A DNA stretch of 64,000 bases from Clostridium drakei (lineage in GTDB: Bacteria; Bacillota; Clostridia; Clostridiales; Clostridiaceae). Where the stretch lies: NCBI RefSeq assembly GCF_000633595.2, contig NZ_JIBU02000008.1, forward strand, positions 62,001-126,000, read 5' to 3'. The notes under the pieces are model-generated. The model was not told where the DNA came from. It did not search any database and saw nothing but the letters and a program-made list of their open reading frames with translations. Position 1 is the first letter of the stretch. Every line of letters starts with the position of its first letter. A program made the position numbers and the translations under genes. Shown in pieces: positions 59,794 through 64,000 of this stretch.

Positions 59794-61683
59794 CTATTTA
59801 TTATATTTAAAACCTAATACGAAGTTAATTTGGTCAAAATATATAGTTAAGTTATCTAAATCTAATTCATCTGGATTAAAAGGTCCACGGTTTTTAGCAT
59901 TTTCGCAGAAGTTTACTCTTGTTATTCTACTTTTAATAAAGTCTAATATTTTATCTGAATTTTCTACTCCAAAAGTAGAGGATAAAGAGTTTCTGAGGTT
60001 TTGCAACTTTGAGTTATCAAGTTCATCAGAGTCAAAACGGTCATCCAAATTTAAAACAATACGCATACTGCTTTTTGAACTTGTTAGATTATAAAGCCAT
60101 AGGAACGTATCACAATCTGGAAAAGCGTCTGTGAATTTTATACTTGCTTTATTTTTTAAATCGTCTCTTACAAATATTATAGAATAATCTAAGTTATTAT
60201 TGGTAGAAACATTAATAGATGGACCTAAGTAATTGGTACCATCTGAGTCGGGCACATATCCGGTAGACTCTAGAGAAATTTTAGTGTTAGTACCATAGCC
60301 GTATTTAATAAAACCATTCAATATTTCATAAACCTGTTTAGATGCTAGTTTTCCTCTCTCAGAATTAGAAATAAGTTCACTAAAAGATTCAGTATTTGAT
60401 GTATTTTCAATTATTTTTAGGTCTCCATTCTTAGTAAAAAAATGCATAGGTGTCAAGTTTTTTTCTTGTTGACCATAATTTTGAAAAACAATTGAAGTTT
60501 TATTTATTTTATCGGAGTTATCTTTATTAAAATAAGGATTTGTAATTACTTTGTCATCAATAGCATATTTATCCCAAGTAGTATTTATAAGATTTTCATA
60601 TGATCCTGAATCAGGCTTTATATTGTAACTTGAAAATGTTGGAGCAGGTTTAAGGTCTACGTTGTAATTTCCACTGTTGGAATCATTCTCAGTTAGCAAT
60701 TTTTTAGTATTACTACTTATAGAGGCTTCTCCTCCAAGAAATATTAAATTTGAATAGGATGAATTATCCATAAATGTCTTTTGTTTAGAAACATCTTTGT
60801 TATCTACAAGAATAATAGGAGCAGATTTAAGAGCTGCAAGGGCAGAACCGCTTAATGCATCTGGGAAGTTTTCTCCATTTGCTGCAATAGCGGTATCTGA
60901 ATTTAAGTTAAAAAATTCTGCTATTTTCAAAGATGTTTCATATCTATTTTCTCCTGCAATACGTATTATGTCAGAAGAAGATAAATTCATTAGGTCTTTA
61001 ATTTCATCAAGGTTTTTTTCTGATATAGCAGCTGTACCTCCAATAATATAAAGTTTAGAAGGATTAATATCTATTAATTCTCTCTTGGCATTTTCCGTCA
61101 ATGAATCTTTAGATGTTAAAAGCAATGGATATCCTTTAGATGCTGCCACGCTGCTTATTGATAGAGCGTCTGGGAAATTATCACCACTTGCTATAACGAC
61201 AGGTGTACCTTTAGATGGATCAAGTTCATCAATTGCTTTTATATTTGTATCAAATCTATCTTCACCATTTATTCTTTTTACAGTATATCCATAAGATTTT
61301 AAAGAGTTTTCAACATCTAATTTTATTCCACCTATACCTCCTAGGATGTATACAGTTTTTGAATTTGAAAGATTGGATCTGATAAAATTTAATGCAGCAC
61401 TAGTCTCACTTTCTGTTTTTCCGCATAAAAGAATAGGTGCTTTGTATTTATTAGAAATCATACTTCCTGATAAAGCATCTGGAAAGTTATTACCAAAAGC
61501 TAGAATTACAGCATCTATACTTTTAGTGTAATTATATTCCTGAGCTATTGAAATTGAAGTATAAAATCTATTTTGTCCATTTAAAGTTTTAACTGAAACG
61601 GACTTAGCCTGGACATTTACTGTACTGATGGTTAATAATATGCTAATACATGTTACTGCTGGCAATAATTTTTCTTTAATCAT
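59794..61683 (-). CDS. Secreted protein with three cell-wall-binding repeats (PF04122) and an unknown C-terminal domain
   Basis: This 629-residue surface protein has a signal peptide (MIKEKLLPAVTCISILLTIS, cut near VQA) and three PF04122 repeats, each with a R(F/Y)xTSxxIA start and a GxNFPDALSGS core: RFYTSISIAQE, RFDTNIKAIDE, RYETSLKIAEF, and GGIGGIKL, GGTAAISE, GGEASISS closings. Such repeats bind anionic wall polymers. Residues about 345-629 are a separate domain I do not recognise. AGGAGGTGTC just before ATG 61683 fixes the start; the longer frame to 61782 lacks a site. Confidence 0.9.
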   Translation of the reverse strand: MIKEKLLPAVTCISILLTISTVNVQAKSVSVKTLNGQNRFYTSISIAQEYNYTKSIDAVILAFGNNFPDALSGSMISNKYKAPILLCGKTESETSAALNFIRSNLSNSKTVYILGGIGGIKLDVENSLKSYGYTVKRINGEDRFDTNIKAIDELDPSKGTPVVIASGDNFPDALSISSVAASKGYPLLLTSKDSLTENAKRELIDINPSKLYIIGGTAAISEKNLDEIKDLMNLSSSDIIRIAGENRYETSLKIAEFFNLNSDTAIAANGENFPDALSGSALAALKSAPIILVDNKDVSKQKTFMDNSSYSNLIFLGGEASISSNTKKLLTENDSNSGNYNVDLKPAPTFSSYNIKPDSGSYENLINTTWDKYAIDDKVITNPYFNKDNSDKINKTSIVFQNYGQQEKNLTPMHFFTKNGDLKIIENTSNTESFSELISNSERGKLASKQVYEILNGFIKYGYGTNTKISLESTGYVPDSDGTNYLGPSINVSTNNNLDYSIIFVRDDLKNKASIKFTDAFPDCDTFLWLYNLTSSKSSMRIVLNLDDRFDSDELDNSKLQNLRNSLSSTFGVENSDKILDFIKSRITRVNFCENAKNRGPFNPDELDLDNLTIYFDQINFVLGFKYNK

Positions 61684-61837
61684 TTTGACACCTCCTAACT
61701 CTAATTTTACTATATTTATGAGGATTATAAAAGATATTGAACAAATTACCGTATAAGGATAAAATTTGTAATCATCACACATTTCACGAATTTCTCATAT
61801 TATAACAATGTACTAACTTATAGGAGGGTGCATTGCT

Positions 61838-62452
61838 ATGCATTTAATATATACGATTTTTATTGCACTAGTAAACAACCTAGACAATATAAGTGTTAGA
61901 ATTGCTTACAGTATTCGTGGAATAAAAATAACAACTTCAAAAAATTTATGGATTTCTGTGATTACCTTTTTAATATCTTCTATTGCTGCTTTTTCAGGAA
62001 ATGCTGTGTCGCAAGCATTCAGTAATAAAATATCTTCTGTATTAAGTATGGTGATGCTTGTAATCATCGGTCTATGGATTATATTAGAGCCTTACTTTAA
62101 GAAAGAAAATAAAGTTAAAGACAAAGAGAGTTCCATTCAAAATAGCAATATATATAATATTTTAAAAGAACCAGAAACTGCAGATGCAGATAACTCTAAA
62201 GATATTGATTTTAAAGAAGCTACATTCCTTGGTATTGCACTATCAATTAATAATGTAGGTGGAAGCCTAAGTGCAGGTATGATTGGGCTAAATTCATTTT
62301 TTATAGGCTTCTTTTCTGCTATAATAAGTTTTTTAGCATTATGGGCTGGAAATTATATTACAGAGTTTTTTAATAAATGGAATTTAACTAAAAAGGCTAA
62401 CATAATAGCAGGAATTATGTTGATTTTGATAGGGATAAAACAGATATTGTAA
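61838..62452 (+). CDS. ytaF: YtaF-like sporulation membrane protein (MntP-related)
   Basis: This 204-residue protein has six membrane helices arranged as two three-helix halves, as in MntP/YtaF manganese-efflux relatives. Each half holds the paired NN/ND-type motif: FIALVNNLDNISVRIAYSIR in the first and LGIALSINNVGGSLSAGMIG in the second. A charged loop (about 90-130) joins them. TAGGAGGG precedes the ATG. YtaF proteins are linked to sporulation. It is convergent with the KimA-type permease. Confidence 0.85.
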   Translation: MHLIYTIFIALVNNLDNISVRIAYSIRGIKITTSKNLWISVITFLISSIAAFSGNAVSQAFSNKISSVLSMVMLVIIGLWIILEPYFKKENKVKDKESSIQNSNIYNILKEPETADADNSKDIDFKEATFLGIALSINNVGGSLSAGMIGLNSFFIGFFSAIISFLALWAGNYITEFFNKWNLTKKANIIAGIMLILIGIKQIL

Positions 62453-62468
62453 TTAGAATTGATAGAAT

Positions 62469-62496
62469 AGAGAGGAAAATTATCCTCTCTGTTTTT
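62469..62496. terminator. Bidirectional terminator between ytaF and the permease
   Basis: AGAGAGG pairs with CCTCTCT around an 8-base AT loop, followed by GTTTTT on the plus strand. Confidence 0.85.
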
Positions 62497-62497
62497 A

Positions 62498-64000
62498 CTA
62501 TTCTTCCTCGATTATATATGGTACAGTAACTATAGCTATATTCCTTTCCTTTAAAAGCATTCCTTTTATAAAAAGTGAAGTTTGATTATGAAGTATATTA
62601 CCCCACCATTTTGAAACTACAAATTGAGGTATAACTACAGTAACTGTATCATTAGGACCAGCTACATACTCTTCAGATTTAATAAATTTAACAAGTGGAT
62701 GTATAACACTTCTATAAGGAGATTCCTTAATAACAAGAGGTATACCTATATTGTATTCTTCCCATTTCTTCATAAGTTTTTTTGTCGCTTCTTTATCCAC
62801 AGATATATGAAAAACTATAATATTGTTAGAAATAGTTCTTGCATAGTTTAGTGCTTTGAGAAAAGATTTATTTAAAGTATCAATAGGTACTATAGCATAC
62901 CTTTTCTGTTCTTCAAAATTAATTACCTTTGGTCTTTGATTAATATCCAATTTAAGTTGAGTTGCCACAGCAGTATAATGTTTTTTTATTGTTATCATAA
63001 TAAAAACGAGAAAAGGAATTAAAATAAATATAATCCAGGCTCCAAGATGAAATTTGGTTATGCCTATTATTAGAACAGTTGCAAAGGTTACAAGAGCACC
63101 TAACCCATTAACAAAAGCCTTATGTCTCCAATAAGGGGATTTTTGCTTTACCCACCTACAAAACATTCCTGTTTGAGAAAGTGTAAAGGAAATAAAAACT
63201 CCCACAGCATATAGAGGAATTAATAAGTGAGTTTCTGCGTGAAAAATTATGACAAGAATGCATGCCATTGAGCATAAAAATATTATTCCATTAGAAAAAC
63301 TTAATCTATGTCCTCTTTTTGAAAATTGTCTTGGAGCAAAACCATCCTTTGATATTAAGGCTAATAAAAGTGGGAAACCTGCAAAAGCGGTATTTGCAGC
63401 CATGATTAATATTATTGCTGTTGTGCATTGAATAATGTAATACATAAAGCTGTGACCAAAAATTTGAGTGGCAATTTGAGATATAAGTGTATTTGATGAA
63501 TTAGGTACAGCATGATAAAGTGTGGTCAAATAAGAAAGTCCTCCAAATATAAACAATACAACAATACCTAAAAGCATCAAAACTATTTTTGCGTTTTTTT
63601 GAGAAGGTTCCTTAAAGCTAGGTATTCCGTTACTAACAGCTTCTATACCCGTTAATGCAGTACATCCAGATGCAAAAGCTCTTAAAAATAGAATAATAGA
63701 TATATCGCCAGTGGCCTGTGGTATTGGATATAGGGCTTGAGAAGAAGCACCAAAAAAGTGAACCTTGACTATTCCTGTAACTATCATAAATGCTACAGAG
63801 AGAATAAATAAATAAGTAGGAATTCCAAATAGTCTTGAAGATTCCTTTACACCTCTTAAATTGCCTAAGGTCATGAAAATGATCAGAATTACTGTTATAG
63901 GAACCTTGTATTTTAAAAGAGAAGGTATAGCGGATGTTATTGCAGCAGTTCCAGCACAGGTGCTTACTGCGACAGTTAAAGTATAATCTATTGAAAGTGC
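62498..64000 (-). CDS. KimA-type APC-family permease (N-terminus outside window)
   Basis: The frame is open to the window end, giving 500 residues so far: ALSIDYTLTVAVSTCAGTAA at the edge, then LRAFASGCTALTGIEAVSNG, NAKIVLMLLGIV, and the further helices of an APC-fold transporter. A cytoplasmic C-terminal domain of about 140 residues with a universal-stress-protein-like fold (RYAIVPIDTLNKSFLKALNY) is characteristic of KimA/YdaO-type high-affinity K+ importers, which are often controlled by c-di-AMP. The leader and any riboswitch lie outside the window. Confidence 0.85.
   Translation of the reverse strand, partial: ALSIDYTLTVAVSTCAGTAAITSAIPSLLKYKVPITVILIIFMTLGNLRGVKESSRLFGIPTYLFILSVAFMIVTGIVKVHFFGASSQALYPIPQATGDISIILFLRAFASGCTALTGIEAVSNGIPSFKEPSQKNAKIVLMLLGIVVLFIFGGLSYLTTLYHAVPNSSNTLISQIATQIFGHSFMYYIIQCTTAIILIMAANTAFAGFPLLLALISKDGFAPRQFSKRGHRLSFSNGIIFLCSMACILVIIFHAETHLLIPLYAVGVFISFTLSQTGMFCRWVKQKSPYWRHKAFVNGLGALVTFATVLIIGITKFHLGAWIIFILIPFLVFIMITIKKHYTAVATQLKLDINQRPKVINFEEQKRYAIVPIDTLNKSFLKALNYARTISNNIIVFHISVDKEATKKLMKKWEEYNIGIPLVIKESPYRSVIHPLVKFIKSEEYVAGPNDTVTVVIPQFVVSKWWGNILHNQTSLFIKGMLLKERNIAIVTVPYIIEEE

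Noticed and set aside
1-64000. CRISPR arrays, insertion sequences, rRNA or tRNA genes
   Set aside because: No regularly spaced repeats, transposase genes, rRNA segments or cloverleaf tRNAs (other than the tRNA-like part of tmRNA) were seen.

Overview
The window reads as chromosomal DNA of a low-GC, spore-forming Firmicute, most probably Clostridium sensu stricto. The support is very AT-rich DNA, strong AGGAGG-type ribosome binding sites, frequent GTG/TTG starts, many hairpin-plus-T-run terminators, clostridial families (PF04122 cell-wall-binding repeats, YtaF, KimA-type permease, CHASE4-GGDEF-HD-GYP) and clostridial-type riboswitches. The species cannot be fixed from the sequence alone.

Layout. 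1-1620: end of a receiver-domain gene, then smpB and ssrA (tmRNA), the trans-translation pair. 1621-11246: an accessory region whose joints carry degenerate copies of the tmRNA 3' end (about 1611, 1759, 5202 and 11183), the hallmark of integration at ssrA. It holds a sensor-diguanylate cyclase, a RelE-like toxin remnant, a UPF0175/DUF3368 toxin-antitoxin pair, and a two-component system with its own FtsX-type ABC exporter. 11335-18120: three flavodoxin/FMN-reductase-like genes, each next to a different regulator (PadR, PucR/CdaR-like, HxlR), plus an ElaA acetyltransferase. 18190-20960: a ketoacyl-synthase-III-like gene and a chemoreceptor on the minus strand behind a c-di-GMP-I riboswitch, then a decayed diguanylate cyclase and a pirin. 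22685-29397: a fructose-type PTS catabolic cluster (PRD regulator fused to EIIA, EIIB, EIIC, two class II aldolases, ROK kinase).

29778-32383: an AgrC/AgrA-like sensor pair followed by a 38-residue cationic peptide gene, with a LytTR-style direct repeat just upstream of it. 32864-41349: an L,D-transpeptidase, a Vat-type acetyltransferase, a hydrolase, and a bacitracin-type defence module (BceRS-like two-component system, UppP, BceAB-like transporter). 42585-46339: pyrimidine nucleoside salvage (cdd, deoC, deoB, pdp). 46543-50411: a secreted Ig-like protein, L25/Ctc behind a structured leader, and a GGDEF/HD-GYP protein. 50632-54339: an EmrAB/HlyD-type drug efflux operon ending in its MarR regulator. 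54514-57876: a small zinc-ribbon protein and the BtuFCD cobalamin importer under a B12 riboswitch. 58020-64000: a guanine-class purine riboswitch upstream of a FAD-dependent oxidoreductase, a PF04122 surface protein, YtaF, and a KimA-type potassium/amino-acid permease cut by the window end.

The strongest leads are the c-di-GMP-riboswitch-controlled synthase-like protein that lacks two of three catalytic residues, the LytTR-repeat/cationic-peptide locus, the purine aptamer that overlaps a competing hairpin, the internal start that could release a free EIIA from the PRD regulator, and the repeated ssrA scars. All family calls come from reading the sequence; no database search was run.
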